Below are positions 29,501-40,394 of a stretch of 64,000 bases of DNA, piece by piece. Positions within the stretch are counted from its first letter, which is position 1; every line of letters begins with the position of its first letter. Made by a program: the position numbers and the translations under genes. Under the pieces are notes generated by a model. The model saw only the letters and a program-made list of their open reading frames with translations. It did no database searches and was not told the DNA's origin. The stretch lies in assembly GCA_016713985.1 (NCBI GenBank), contig JADJOD010000005.1, positions 58,865 to 122,864 of the forward strand. The letters are read 5' to 3'. This stretch comes from Lewinellaceae bacterium. GTDB taxonomy: Bacteria; Bacteroidota; Bacteroidia; Chitinophagales; Saprospiraceae.

Positions 29501-30733
29501 AACCCGTTTTTGAATAAAATAGTCGCCAAACTGCGCGCAGGCGGCCCCGCGTTTGTGGCGCAATTCCTCGACGGACTTGACGCCGCCATGAGCTCCATCG
29601 AACCGGAAGTTTTTGAAAGTCAGCAGGCTCTATCGCTGCTCATGGGCCGGCCCCTGGCGCTGGTCCGGGCTTCGCTGAACCTGGAAACAATGGGCGCGCC
29701 CGCCGTCGATCAGGGCTGGAATGCCTTTTACGGCGACCGCACAGACGGCAACAACGACCGAAACCGGGATGGTTTTACCAAAGTGAAATTCCCCGTGCGT
29801 ATCGGCAAACACAACCAGTTCAACGACGGGCTGGTGGGCTACTGGAAAGAAAAAAGTGGAGAACTGGACGGCCCGTTTATGCTGAATCAACTGCCGCTGG
29901 CCAATATCACCCACAAAAACATACAGCCGCTGAACAACGACGTGGTGCCCATTTTCCAAAGTATCGAAGATGCTCCGCTGATCGTTTCCATGCTCATCGA
30001 CCCGCGGGGCACGGTGCATGTGACGACGGGTATTCTCCCGGTTAAGGAAGTCAACGTACCGACCAACCAGTACCTGCCCGCCATGCAGCGCCTCGGCGTG
30101 ACCTTCCTCACCAGCCCGCTGCTTTCTCCCGCCGGAAGAATCGCCTCCCTGCTGCCCACAGAAGAAGGTTTTGACTGGAGCTGGCTGGAACGCCGGGGCA
30201 CAAACGACTGGCGCGAAACATTCACATTCCCAACCATAGAACGGGAATCTTTCCTGCGGGCTTTTTCCGACCTGGTTTTTGGCGAATTGCTGGCAAAAAA
30301 ATGGCTGGCGCCCGGCGCCGGCGACAGTTACCCGCTCGGGCCAACCGACGACCGGGAAGGGTTAAACGACCAGTTCCAACTCGTGGAAGCCGATATCTTA
30401 ACGCTGACCACGGAAAGCAGCGCCGGTAACCACCTGTCAAAATCAGTATTCGATCAAAAGCTGTTTGCCCCTGCCGGCCCCGGCGGCCGGCTATGGACCC
30501 TGCTGACCGGTGACGATATCCGGTGGCTCAAATCCATACCCGACCTGACGGATACGATGGCGTTGCAGCCGAAATCCAGCCGCATTTCCCAGGCTCTGCC
30601 CGACTTCGGAATGGAGTTTTTGGTAGAGGATATTTTGCAAAAACACGCCCGGTTGTTACAGGAACCCGGCGCCGCAGCCGCTTTTGGAAGCGACAGTATC
30701 TGGATCAGGGAAGGGTGGCTGAAACTGAGTTAA
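26564..30733 (+). CDS. Very large protein of unknown function, 1389 aa
   Basis: I do not recognise a characterised family. The protein starts MKTLLLVPVQTDALYLSEDT with no clear signal peptide. It has a conserved-looking block at about 60-120 (LRKGLHLHWALPDALNRG, FPLVPNRWLVTR, WVVESDYLF). A stretch near 715-750 (LLAPFLEKNPGHAAKIS) recurs in shorter form in the next gene (LLLPFLKINPNHAAKTS), so the two share a module. The rest mixes helical and beta segments and has few cysteines. It is the first of four co-directional giant genes and has an intact frame over 4.17 kb. Cytosolic location is inferred from the missing signal. Function is not assigned. Confidence 0.7.
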   Translation: MKTLLLVPVQTDALYLSEDTLITEASVDFSRLPYFNGTRDVNADVANISESFVSQPLQDQNLRLRKGLHLHWALPDALNRGRHRDDGKTDFPLVPNRWLVTRTRGGVVKTWVVESDYLFPEEKDLLQLPDNDPLRLARRESVTMPMPIAGRESGQQPFRYMGRKVDGDKFNPGQAADRYPELTTVGYGEPSFAAFYPNCHSVFGFHDPEIGENSGPVTYDIIGWYGDPANDFYKKLSAGIASTELAQHLRDRAGWVLSPAGTAAPDQTLLYSRIEVNTTGIAGKLPQGELEGLSVVIGNTGTEALSVYLAKQLEQTWTGANGKALNIEEQLEALYLRDKLDHRVLDLDAKFDEARHENGFNSLAGGYLWTITAESGANQPADARQAAEKPGLSAELAGLLNAANSLQSEYDRALLELQSLGAQLYVDWYKYMVSTYPPEDTRVDYPEIDEVRYFIGEQVTGPIRAREQQTGRLILATAAEIAAGALPARAENNDNESVAARLAAAINNLLHRLTVFNEAQPDGSDVFVLKRTGGPRYWEPKEPVVLLANDTAGNSVLRPTDRHGRDGRLRPDGLLECPLVSVADVFDGKNTAVIAEIRGKINELTKPASGEKMGFTRWTGQPWNPFRLDWEVELAPLSQGTNMEERDYDPDFLTKKYKLKAGSATVENPNFRLPVNAPDLVPVLDSRVDFQGRNPNIYTGRSLLTPQARRNLRERLEVYLKEKLLAPFLEKNPGHAAKISADPLRLFGREMAKALKIEGADNPVATALEAFFVLENNNLHLLSQAFSGFNSAMIQLRQTFQLPVTDPIGFKDYQPFTAEIAGFAENSTWLAPQPLTDFNPIRTGAMVINQLRLVDTFGQVRNIALGKIDRVLGSGPTPTLNAGSKIEVPLPPRLAQPARLHFRWLNATDGTQEMNTHPDTSPVCGWILTNQLDDSIVVYDAEGSMLGSIEAEAESGNPNLARWNPAPGARQPVQAEAIKNPFLNKIVAKLRAGGPAFVAQFLDGLDAAMSSIEPEVFESQQALSLLMGRPLALVRASLNLETMGAPAVDQGWNAFYGDRTDGNNDRNRDGFTKVKFPVRIGKHNQFNDGLVGYWKEKSGELDGPFMLNQLPLANITHKNIQPLNNDVVPIFQSIEDAPLIVSMLIDPRGTVHVTTGILPVKEVNVPTNQYLPAMQRLGVTFLTSPLLSPAGRIASLLPTEEGFDWSWLERRGTNDWRETFTFPTIERESFLRAFSDLVFGELLAKKWLAPGAGDSYPLGPTDDREGLNDQFQLVEADILTLTTESSAGNHLSKSVFDQKLFAPAGPGGRLWTLLTGDDIRWLKSIPDLTDTMALQPKSSRISQALPDFGMEFLVEDILQKHARLLQEPGAAAAFGSDSIWIREGWLKLS

Positions 30734-30803
30734 GCACTGGTTCGATGATGCAGGGCCGCGATTTTAAAGGGCCTGCGCTCCTTTCAAACAAACAAAACGT
30801 CAG

Positions 30804-33036
30804 ATGTTGCAGAAAGATACCATTTTCCACAACCCGACAACACGCAAGGGGTTTAACAACGCCAATCCGCTGGATTTCAACCTCTTCGACGACGAGGGGC
30901 AACAGGCCGTCTACATCCTCAATGATCAGGCGCCGGGCCGGACGCAGCACCTCGTGATCTTCAACAACGGAGACGACGACCTGGTGTTTCAATCGACCGC
31001 CGTCCGGAGCAGGCACATGCCCGCCGCCGATAACCACCATTTCGAGTTGCGTTTCCGGCCCGGCACCATCGACCCCGAGTATATCTCCTGGCTCGCCGTC
31101 GGCACCAGCGACTGGCGGCTGCGGGTGGAGGAAATTTCGGTCGGCGGCGACGGCATTCACGACGGCACGGTGGCGTTTTACCTGCTTTATTTTGGAGAAG
31201 AAGAACTGGTATTGCCCGCCGGCAAAACCCTCGTACTCATCCTGCACCACGTAAAAGCGGGTGTAACCGGCGGCAGCCGGGGCAGCAGGATGGAATTGCG
31301 CTACCACATCGGTTACCACACCGACGGCAGTCAGCAATTATTAACCACCGACCTGGAGGCCAACCTGAAGGTCAACCTGTTGCTGCCTTTTTTAAAAATC
31401 AATCCGAACCACGCGGCCAAAACTTCAAAAGGCCCATTCAGGAGCACGGCCGCGAAATGGCCACATCCCTGATGGCCGGCGGGCTGGACGATGCCGTGAC
31501 CGCCCTGCTGGACGTCTTTCTCGCACTCGATCACGAAAGCCTGCATTACCGCCAGGAGCGGCTTCAGGTCGTCAGCAACCGCGGCAAAAAGGAATTGCCC
31601 ATGATGGCTGCTTTCGAAGGCAGCAGCACCGTGCTCAACGACGGCTCCACCGCCAACCACCTCACGCTGCAAGTCAGCAATTTCTTGCAAAACAACACGA
31701 TACGGCTCGGCGCCCGCGACGGCGAAAGTCCCACAAAATTTATCCTCTCTTTCGATACCAGCGAGGAACCCGCCGCCTGGGCGCTCTGCGATGCCGATGA
31801 TGCCGCAGCCATCGACATCGAACTGCACTTTGAAGGAAAACAAGGCACAAACTGGCACATCCGCCCGGAATTGCAGGGGGAAAGTCCACAGTGGATCATC
31901 ACGCTCATCGACGATATCGACGTACAGGTGGGTGAATATTTCCACCTGCACCTGTCCGGGCTGAAAACAAATATGCCTTCCGGTTTCACCAAACTTTACC
32001 TGCTGTACGAAAACATCCCCGGTTTCTGGGACGGGCGTTTTGAAGTGCCTATCGAAAAGTCGCCGCTGAAATTTGACGACCAGAAAAGTTCCGAAGACCA
32101 CCGCGAAGACGGCCATTTTATCCAGCGCACAAAAGTGGGCATCGGCAATACCGAACCCGTGGACACCCTCGACGTGAATGGCGGCGTGCAGGCGGAAACC
32201 CTGGTTTTGAGAAACTGGAAAGGTGCTGATCCCCCGAAAAGGTCGCATTCCCCCTAGATGTGGACGGGAAAATCAAGGCTACAGGGGCGGAATTAAACGG
32301 AACTGCAAACGATGATTTCACCTTGAAAATCACGGGAAATGCTAAAGTAGACGGGCTAACCGTTGATGAAGGCATCAGTGCCAAAACACTCACGCTGACA
32401 GGCAAGTTGACCACAACACAAGGCAGCGAGTCCAAGTCAATAGCCATTTCCGAAAGCATCACCATCGGTGCAAAAAAAGTTGTAGTGACGGAAGAAGGTG
32501 GAAATCTGAAAGTTGCGGGTCGTATCAAGGACTCCACCGGGTTCGTTATTCCACCCGGCGGCATCATCATGTGGTCGGGAAAAACTGTGCCGGAAGGATG
32601 GAAACTTTGTGACGGCACCAATAACACGCCCGATCTTCGGGGACGTTTTATCGTGGGTTATAACGGTAGCCAGAACACTACTGATCCTTCCGAGATAAAC
32701 GATGGCATATACAATCAGCCGGGTAACCTGAGTGAAAATGGGACAACACCAGGGAAAAACGGTGGGGAAAAAACGGTAACACTTACTGTTGATCAGATGC
32801 CAAGCCACAACCATGACTTCGGCAATGATACAACAGATCGCCATTTTCATATTTTACTGTCGAATAAAGCCGAGTCCGGTGATAAAGCACTATTGCCTGA
32901 CGACGGCTTCAAAGAAAGAGGAACTCGTACGCGTCCAAATCTTTTTTGGTGGGGTTCCATCGTGCCTCAAGGCGGCAACCAGGCCCACGAAAACAGGCCG
33001 CCCTATTACGTACTGGCCTTTATCATGAAAACATAA
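30804..33036 (+). CDS. Phage-tail-collar-domain protein, two frameshifts
   Basis: Three frames (30804-31472, 31457-32257, 32260-33036) join into about 744 residues. The first starts MLQKDTIFHNPTTRKGFNNA, unknown but shared in part with the preceding gene. Adding a C at 31434-31436 gives GPIQEHGREMATSLMAGG and links frames one and two. Adding a C to the five-C run at 32231-32235 gives DPPEKVAFPLDVDGKIKATG and links two and three. The C-terminus is a tail collar domain (GGIIMWSGKTVPEGWKLCDG, TPDLRGRFIVGY, MPSHNH, RPPYYVLAFIMKT) preceded by a fibre-like head (VGIGNTEPVDTLDVNGGVQ). Collar domains cap receptor-binding phage fibres. No phage capsid, sheath or baseplate gene is nearby, and there is no signal peptide. 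Confidence 0.75.
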
Positions 33037-33146
33037 AGCGGATGTTTCACCCGCTGTACGGCGGACTTCCAAGTCCGTCCCAGCCGCGGGCGGGACATCC
33101 GGGTAAAATTCCACACGTCGATTTCAACCGTTCTAAACTCAGCCTT

Positions 33147-36100
33147 ATGGCCAAATTAGAAAAAATACGCCAGGTCCGCGAAAAAGCGCGGAATCAGGCA
33201 CAAACGGAACTCACAAACATCAACAAGGCGATCAAGGACCTGAACTTAGACGCCGAACTGACCGACGTGAAAAACTTCCTGAGCGAGGTATTGACGGCAA
33301 ATGCCCTGAAAGTTGAAAAATTAGGCAATCTGCCCCTGCTCGATACTGCCACAGCGGGCAAGATCACCCTGCAGGGCAGGTCCGATATCCTGGTCTTTCT
33401 GTTGAATACCACTGGCGCCTCCAATTTTTCTGCGCCGAAGACAGAATTCACGCTCGTTTTCACCGAACCGGCGGACGGGCAATTAGACCTGGATGCGACC
33501 ATCGTTTTGCCCAAAGGTGTGGCGGCAAAGTTTGGCTTTTTGCCGACATTCAACCTCACAAGCCCCACGCAGGACGTGGTGATGAACCTGACCAAAACGG
33601 GCAATTCTTTTAGCCTGAACATGGCCGGCAAGGACAAACTGCCCGTGCAACTCCCGGGTATTGCTGCGGTAGCAAATCTGACGGAAGGAGAAGCCTTAGC
33701 CAATCTGGTACCCGCCTCGCTGCTCGACGCGCTAAAAGGAATCGCTTTTAACACACTCGAAGCAACGTTTAACCCAAAAGAAAAATCGGTATCCCACATC
33801 GGCTTAGACCTGCAGTATATGTTCGACGCCGATACTTCCGGCGCCTGGCAGATGGCGCCCGGCGTCCAGATCGGCAGCCTGCGGTTCCGGCTCGACGTGA
33901 ACAACGTGATCAAACCGCCGCCCGGAAATACCCGTTCTGCAACGGCAATGGTTTCGGGAAGCCTGCAAATCGGCGACACCCCGATCCCGCTGGAACTCAG
34001 CACCGCCAACGCCGGCGCCGAATTCTGGACCATCCGGGTACCGGAAGACGAAACGGTGGTGCTGCCCACACTGGGCGGGTTGTTAAACGCCGTGCTGGAT
34101 GCTGCTACCGCAGCCGCTATTCCCGCACAAATCATTGACATACCGGGCATTACGATCAATACACTGGTACTCGAATTTGACCCGCGAAAAAAGACCGATC
34201 CCCAGGAAAAAACCGTCAAAAACCTGCACGTCGACGTCAGTTTGAGCAGCGACTGGGTACTGGCGCCGGGGTTTCTCTCCACGCAGGACAACCGCCTGGA
34301 TTTTACCTTTCAAAACCTGCTGGACAGCGCCACCCGGAAGATTTTCGGCACGGCTACCAGTTCGCTCGTGGTGTCAGGCGTGCCCTTTGTTTTTTCCCTT
34401 GAAAAAAAGGCCGACGACGAGCAATGGACCATGAGCGGCAACCTGGCCGCTGGCCGCAGCCTGCCGCTTTCCGCCATCCTCAGCCGCTTCCTCAGCGGGT
34501 TTAACGCCCCCGCCCGGATACCCGACTTTTCCATCGATGAAGCGGGTTTTTCGCTGGAAATGAAGACAAAACGGGTCACTTTTCACGCCACCAGCCAGGA
34601 TGGGCTGGAGATCATTCCCGGATTTGCACTCGAAAAATTAGGCATCGACATCGATCATACACCCGCTCCGGCGCCCGGCGGGCAGGCAACTACCGCAGCG
34701 GAACTGACCGGCACCCTGAGAGTCGCCGGAATCGACCTGAACCTCCGGGCGGCCCTGCAAAAGACCACAAATACCGCCACCACGCTGATCTTTCAAACAA
34801 CCGCAGCGACGGAGCAGGATATTCCCATCGGCAGCCTGATCAACAGTCTGGCGAATTTCGGCGGCATCGAGGTGCCCGCCAGCATCGCCGGCGCCACCAT
34901 TTCCAATCTGACCGCCACCTACCAGCCGGGTGTGGAACTCAGTTTTGGTTTCGACGTGTCCTTACAAACGGATGCCCGGGAGGTGAACATCAACGTATTA
35001 CTCCGCATGACAAAAAGCGGGAACGTGTGGAACAAGGTATTTGAAGGTCTGGTCGCCGCAGGCAGTCTCGAATTCGAGGTAACGTTTAGCCAAAACCCCT
35101 TGGAGCAGAGTTTTATCGCCGCCTTGCGCCCGGGCGAACCGGGCGAACTTAGCCTGGACGATTTGCTGCTCCACTTTGTGGATGACCCCGACCACCTTAT
35201 TCCTTCGGTGCGGGTGTCGCTGCGCGAAGCATTTGTTTCTTATACCAAACCCGCCAACCAGCCCAAAGGCATCCTGGTGTTCGGAGTATCCGTCGGCGCG
35301 GGCATGACTTTTTCCGACCTCCCGCTGGTGGGGCCCATGCTCAACGGGCAAAGCATCGGGGTGGACTCGGTGGTCGTCACGTAGGCCACGGCCGCATTGA
35401 GTCTGCCGGAGATCAAAAAACTGAACCTGAACCTGCCGAAAGGCAAGCCGAGATTGCCCAAAACCGGCGGCGGCAACGCCAACCTGCCCGCTTTACCCGC
35501 CATCAGCCTGCCCAAACTGCCCGAAATTGACCTGAAAAGTGGTGTGGGTATGTCCTTTTTGATGGCTTTCGGCAAATTGAAACAATACCTTTCGCTGCCC
35601 GTGACGGAACAGCCGGCGCCGGCCGGCCCGGGCGCTCCGCCGCCCCGGCCGGTCAAACCGGCAGCAGAGGGCAAGTGGGTTGCCGTCAACAAACGGATCG
35701 GCCCCCTGAGTATAGCGCGGGTGGGTGTGAACCTGAAATCTTCCGTCATCACCTTCGGGCTGGATGCCTCGGTAGCCGTCGGGCCACTCACCTTGCTGCT
35801 GGAGGAAATGACTTTTGGGTCGTCGCTCGACAAGTTCGACCCGGTATTCGGACTGCGGGGTTTCGGCCTGGAATACAGCACGGGTCCGGTGGCTATCAGC
35901 GGTTTTTTTATTCGCAAACCCAACGAAGAATATTTCGGCGCCGCCCTGATCAAAACGTCCCAACTCACCCTGAAGGCCGTCGGCGCGTATGCCATGACGG
36001 CACGGGGGCCTTCCTTTTACCTGTACGCCTACCTGAATTACCCCATCGGCGGACCGGCGTTTTTCTTTGTGGAAGGTCTGGCGGCGGGTTTCGGCTTCAA

Positions 36101-37691
36101 CCGCTCCGTGCGGGTGCCGGCCATCGAAGACGTAAAAAACTTCCCGCTGGTGGCGATTGCCGTGGGCAGCGAATCGTTCCTGACCGTAGCCGAACGTATG
36201 GCCGACGGCAATTTTGTCCCCATCGATCCCGGTAAAATATTCCTGGCGGTGGGTGTACGCTTCACCACGTTTAAACAACTGGATTCGTTCCTGCTGATCA
36301 TCGCCACCTTTGGCGATTCGTTCCGGCTCGACCTGCTGGGCCTGTCCAAATTAGTGATCCCCACACCCATACCCGGCGAGGCGCCCAAAACGCCGCTGGC
36401 CGAAATCGAACTGGCCATCAAAGGCACCTTCGCCCCGGCGGAAGGTTTTGTCGGCGTGCAGGCGCAGTTGACGAGCAACTCCTATATCCTTTCGAGGGAT
36501 TGTACCCTGACGGGTGGGTTTGCCTTTTTCACCTGGTTTGAAGGCAGCAAATTCGAGGGCGACTTTGTGATAACGCTGGGGGGGTATCACCCCGACTTTA
36601 AACGCCCCGGGCACTACCCGGTGGTGCCGAGGCTGGGTTTCAACTGGAATATTTCCAGCGAGATCAACATAAAGGGCGGGATGTACTTCGCCCTGACCCC
36701 CTCCTGCGTGATGGCGGGCGGACGGCTCGAAGCGACCTTTTCTTCGGGCGGTTTGAAGGCCTGGTTCATCATCGGCGCCGACTTTATCATCGGCTGGAAA
36801 CCCTATTTTTACGACGCCCGGCTTTACCTGAGCATGGGCGTGTCCTACACCTTCTGGTTTTTTGGAAAACAAACGATTTCGTTCGACATCGGCGCAGCGC
36901 TGCACATCTGGGGGCCCGAATTTTCAGGCACCGCCTACGTCGACCTCGGCATCGTGGATTTTACCGTCGAATTTGGCAGCGGCGCGTCGCAGGAAGTGAA
37001 ACCCATTGACTACGACGAGTTTAAAAAGACGTTTTTGCCTTCGGCCAACGTGGCCGGCGTGTCGGTCGCTTCCGGCTTGCTGAAAGAAATTAAGCAGGGA
37101 ACCGAAACCGTCTGGGTAGTAAATCCGAAAGAATTCCAACTCGGCACCGATTCGATCATCCCCGCAGGTATCGTCGGCCACAACGACAATGCCGTGCCGG
37201 CCGCCGGAGCATTTGGCATCGGCACGATGGGGCTGGCAAAAAACGCGGTGCAAACCCTGCACAAGGTGGTGATCAAGAAAGGGGGCGACGATTTTACCAA
37301 TGAATTCATCTACGAAACCGCCACAAAATCCTATCCCGCCGCGCTTTGGGGCGACAAACTGAAGCCGGACAAAAACGATAACAACCGGGTCATTAAAAAC
37401 CTGATATCGGGGGTCCGGATCAAACCCAAACCACCCGCTGACCCCGACCAGATGGGTTTCCTCGACCAGGATGAATTCGAATTCCAGACCCTGACCATCC
37501 CCGGCGCGTTTGCCGTGGAGAACGGGCCGGCTTTTTCCAAAGAAACGAGCGCGGCAGTGCTTGTCCCGAAACAAAACCCGCTCCGCAATCAACTGCTCGG
37601 CTCATTGGGCTTCGACCCTGTCGCTGATTTTGAAACGGCCGGTGAAACCGACTTCGCTTTTGCCGAAAACCCGCTTGTCGGCAGTTATTAA
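33147..37691 (+). CDS. DUF6603-type giant beta-rich protein, interrupted by an in-frame TAG
   Basis: A single reading frame of 1515 codons from ATG 33147 (MAKLEKIRQVREKARNQA) carries one internal stop, TAG at 35382-35384. The frame resumes immediately (ATAALSLPEIKK), with no shift and no good start: only a TTG at 35397. The first half is repetitive beta structure with recurring L.ISL./LP.I..L patterns. The second half matches DUF6603: PLSIARVGVNLKSSVITFGL, GPAFFFVEGLAAGFGFNRS and ITLGGYHPDFKRPGHYPVVP. A TAC-to-TAG change would explain the stop, since Tyr fits the VVVT(Y)ATAAL context. The C-terminal half could be a separate product only by weak initiation. Function of the family is unknown; alternating hydrophobic strands suggest a large beta-solenoid or barrel. 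Confidence 0.75.
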
Positions 37692-37753
37692 TGATGGTAG
37701 CAGATCGTAATCATATATCGGGATGACACGATACCGCAACAAAAAACAAAACA

Positions 37754-40309
37754 ATGGCCAGTAAAAAATTTATAAACCTGCTCCAGTCCCACGAACCGCT
37801 GATGGATGCGGGGGACTACGTGATCACCGTTCAGCAGACGCTCAAGACCCCCTCGAAGACGGAGGTATTCCCCGCCACCGTCCGGAAATTCTCCGTTTTC
37901 GGCGAACGTTTTGTGCTGGAGCCGGATTCGGTGCACTCCGTTTACCCGCCGGCGGGCAGCCCCGGGGAGCATTCGAATACGTTTCCGCATATTATCCTGA
38001 ACCGCAGCACCCTGCCCTGGGAACGCAGCGTGGACGGCGGCCGGAGCGGTATCTGGCTGGCGCTGCTCCTGTTCGACGAATCGGAAGCGCCTGAAAACAA
38101 GATTGTTACGCTGGGCGAATTCAAAACGTCCTTAAACTTCAGGACCAAACCCGCCAACCCGGCGCCCAACGACAACGGCCCCTTCCACGAACTGGGCGAC
38201 GGCCCGGACGACCAGCCGGTCACCGTCATCGACGTAAAACGCGCGCTGTTGGAAAAAATCATGCCCACACGGGCCGACCTGAACTTCACCGCCCACAGCC
38301 GCCGCGAATCCGCCAACGCGCCGCAAAAAAAAGCAAATGGCAGTCGGGAAAAAGTAGACGTGCTCGGCCCCGAGCGGGCGGTGCTCATCGGCAACCGCCT
38401 GCCCAAAACCAACGCGCAGAGTACGGTGCACCTCGTGTCTTTGGAAAACCGCTTCTCCGACGGGGGAGAATTCAACTACGGCACGGCAGGCCCCGGCGAT
38501 CCCATCCGGCTGATCAGCCTGAAATCCTGGTCGTTCACTAATATCGACCAGAAATTCAACCTGTACGGCATGTTGGAACACCTGAACCGCGTGCCTTCCC
38601 TGCCCGCCAAACCCTACCTCAACGACCAGGTGCTGGACCTGAACCTCGCCGCACAGCCGGTCGCCAACCGCTCTTTATACGGTTTTCGGGTCGATACCAC
38701 CGGCACCCGCTTAGAAACCGACCAAAGCCGCTTTTTTGACGGAAATGCTTTCCTGAGTGTGCAGGTGCCGGATAGCGGCGTCGACGCGGACAACAACCCG
38801 CAACTTGATCCCTTCCCCGACCCCGTCGTTTTTTCCATTGCCCTCGAAATCCTGGTCTCCGGCCCCCGGGAAGAGGCCGGCAGCCGCGCAATTATGGGCA
38901 GGGAAGAGCATGGAAAATTCAAGCCGGGATTGTGGTACGTCCCGGCCGAACAAGGCATCGAATACTTAGTGAGCGGGGAAGACGGCGTACAGTTCGGCGG
39001 GCGTATTCCCGGTATTTTGCCGGACAACGTGTTCACCCGCATAGTTTGGGTAAAACAAAACAGCACCTTTCATTTTTATCAGAACGGCAAGTTGGTGCAC
39101 AGCGCGCCGGCGCCCGGCAGGATGTACACCAAAGACAGCCCCTACCTGATCGGCAAGGTGGTGGACAAAAAGCCGCAATTTTCCGGACGCCTGAAAAACG
39201 TGCAGGTGTTTCGCCGGGTTTTGTCGGAAACGGAGATCCGCGACATTTTTACCCCTGCAGCGGCCAATAATTTACCCGTCCTGACCGAACGCCTCGGGGA
39301 AGGTATGCTGGCCTTGCCGCACCATTCCCGCAAGGGCAAAAAATCCGTGTCGTGGTACCGCGGACCCTTGTCCGCGCGAACCGCCGACCCCGGTTTTACC
39401 CTGCCCGCCGTTGCCGCCGACGAGTTGCTGCTGCTGGACAAAAAAAGCGGCATGTTCGACGTCAGCTACGCTGCCGCCTGGCAACTCGGCCGGCTCATGG
39501 CACTGGAAGACCGCAATTTTTCCCTGCTGCTGTTCAACCTGAAACGGCGTATGTCGATGGCCGGCAAACAAACGGCACAACAGGCCCGGCCACATTTGAA
39601 CCTCGGCAGTACCGCCGGTTCCGGAGAACTCGGCGAATTAAAAACAAAAGTGCAGGACTGGCTGCTGCGCAGGCATGTTTTGGAGCAGGTGCCTTTTCAC
39701 TACCTGTTGCCGGAAGAAGACATGTTGCCCGCCGAAAGTATCCGGTTTTTCAACATCGACCCGACCTGGGTGCGCTGCCTGAAAGACGGCGCGTGCAGCA
39801 TCGGCCGCACCACTTCCGCCGATCTCGACTTGGACAAACTGGAAGACCTCGCGGCGGCGCCCGTGCCCGCCCAAAGCGGCTTCCTGCTCCGCTCCGAACT
39901 GGTGGCGGGTTACCCCGGCCTGCAGATACTGGCTTACGGGCAACGTTTCGGCGATGCGGATAACCCGGACGAAGACAAAGCCCTGCCGGTCACCCGTATG
40001 GAACGCCTTTCCGACTCGGTGTTGCTTTGTATCTTCAACGGCGACGTACACACGGTGGATTTTTTCCAAAAACCCGACGTCCTGCACTTCGGGCTCGATT
40101 CTGACGGCGCCAATTTTTCAAAACAACTGCGCAAGGCCACCGGCGCCAACCTGCCGGACCAGGTTGATTCGTTCCACCTGTCGGCAGGCCACTGGCACGA
40201 CCAGCCGATGCGGGTGCTCAATTTTGCCACCATAGCCACCGCCGCAGGTGCAGGTGCTTCGTTGCAGCAGGCGCTTCGGCAGGTTTTGTCCCCCGCAGAG
40301 TTTGCCTGA
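37754..40309 (+). CDS. LamG-domain protein of unknown function, 851 aa
   Basis: No signal peptide (MASKKFINLLQSHEPLMDAG). The N-terminal 280 residues are of unknown type, including SGIWLALLLFDESE and DVKRALLEKIMPTRADLNF. A LamG-like jelly roll lies at about 325-500 (FSIALEILVSG, then FHFYQNGKLVHSAPAPG and FSGRLKNVQVFRRVLSETEI). The last 300 residues include LMALEDRNFSLLLFNLKRRM and are again unknown. The gene is intact and ends the four-gene block. An 80-bp hairpin element follows 86 bp downstream. Missing export signals in a gene set with adhesin-like modules suggest assembly in the cytoplasm or an unusual export route; this is inference. Confidence 0.7.
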   Translation: MASKKFINLLQSHEPLMDAGDYVITVQQTLKTPSKTEVFPATVRKFSVFGERFVLEPDSVHSVYPPAGSPGEHSNTFPHIILNRSTLPWERSVDGGRSGIWLALLLFDESEAPENKIVTLGEFKTSLNFRTKPANPAPNDNGPFHELGDGPDDQPVTVIDVKRALLEKIMPTRADLNFTAHSRRESANAPQKKANGSREKVDVLGPERAVLIGNRLPKTNAQSTVHLVSLENRFSDGGEFNYGTAGPGDPIRLISLKSWSFTNIDQKFNLYGMLEHLNRVPSLPAKPYLNDQVLDLNLAAQPVANRSLYGFRVDTTGTRLETDQSRFFDGNAFLSVQVPDSGVDADNNPQLDPFPDPVVFSIALEILVSGPREEAGSRAIMGREEHGKFKPGLWYVPAEQGIEYLVSGEDGVQFGGRIPGILPDNVFTRIVWVKQNSTFHFYQNGKLVHSAPAPGRMYTKDSPYLIGKVVDKKPQFSGRLKNVQVFRRVLSETEIRDIFTPAAANNLPVLTERLGEGMLALPHHSRKGKKSVSWYRGPLSARTADPGFTLPAVAADELLLLDKKSGMFDVSYAAAWQLGRLMALEDRNFSLLLFNLKRRMSMAGKQTAQQARPHLNLGSTAGSGELGELKTKVQDWLLRRHVLEQVPFHYLLPEEDMLPAESIRFFNIDPTWVRCLKDGACSIGRTTSADLDLDKLEDLAAAPVPAQSGFLLRSELVAGYPGLQILAYGQRFGDADNPDEDKALPVTRMERLSDSVLLCIFNGDVHTVDFFQKPDVLHFGLDSDGANFSKQLRKATGANLPDQVDSFHLSAGHWHDQPMRVLNFATIATAAGAGASLQQALRQVLSPAEFA

Positions 40310-40394
40310 ATTTGAAGTCTTTACCTCCGCAGATTTTGCCATGGAAATGCTGGAAGGGGCGGAACGGGTGCGGTTTGTGCGGAGGTAGAGTCTT

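Noticed and set aside
35382..35384. Genome-wide reassignment of TAG to an amino acid
   Set aside because: lanC ends at TAG (53569-53571) at its expected length, and other genes are not extended past TAG.
35397..37691. Independent DUF6603 gene starting at TTG
   Set aside because: The same frame is open upstream of the TAG with continuous protein character, and no start region is visible; one interrupted gene is simpler.
30804..40309. Prophage or contractile injection system
   Set aside because: Only a collar domain is phage-like; no capsid, terminase, portal, sheath, tube, baseplate, integrase or lysis gene is nearby.
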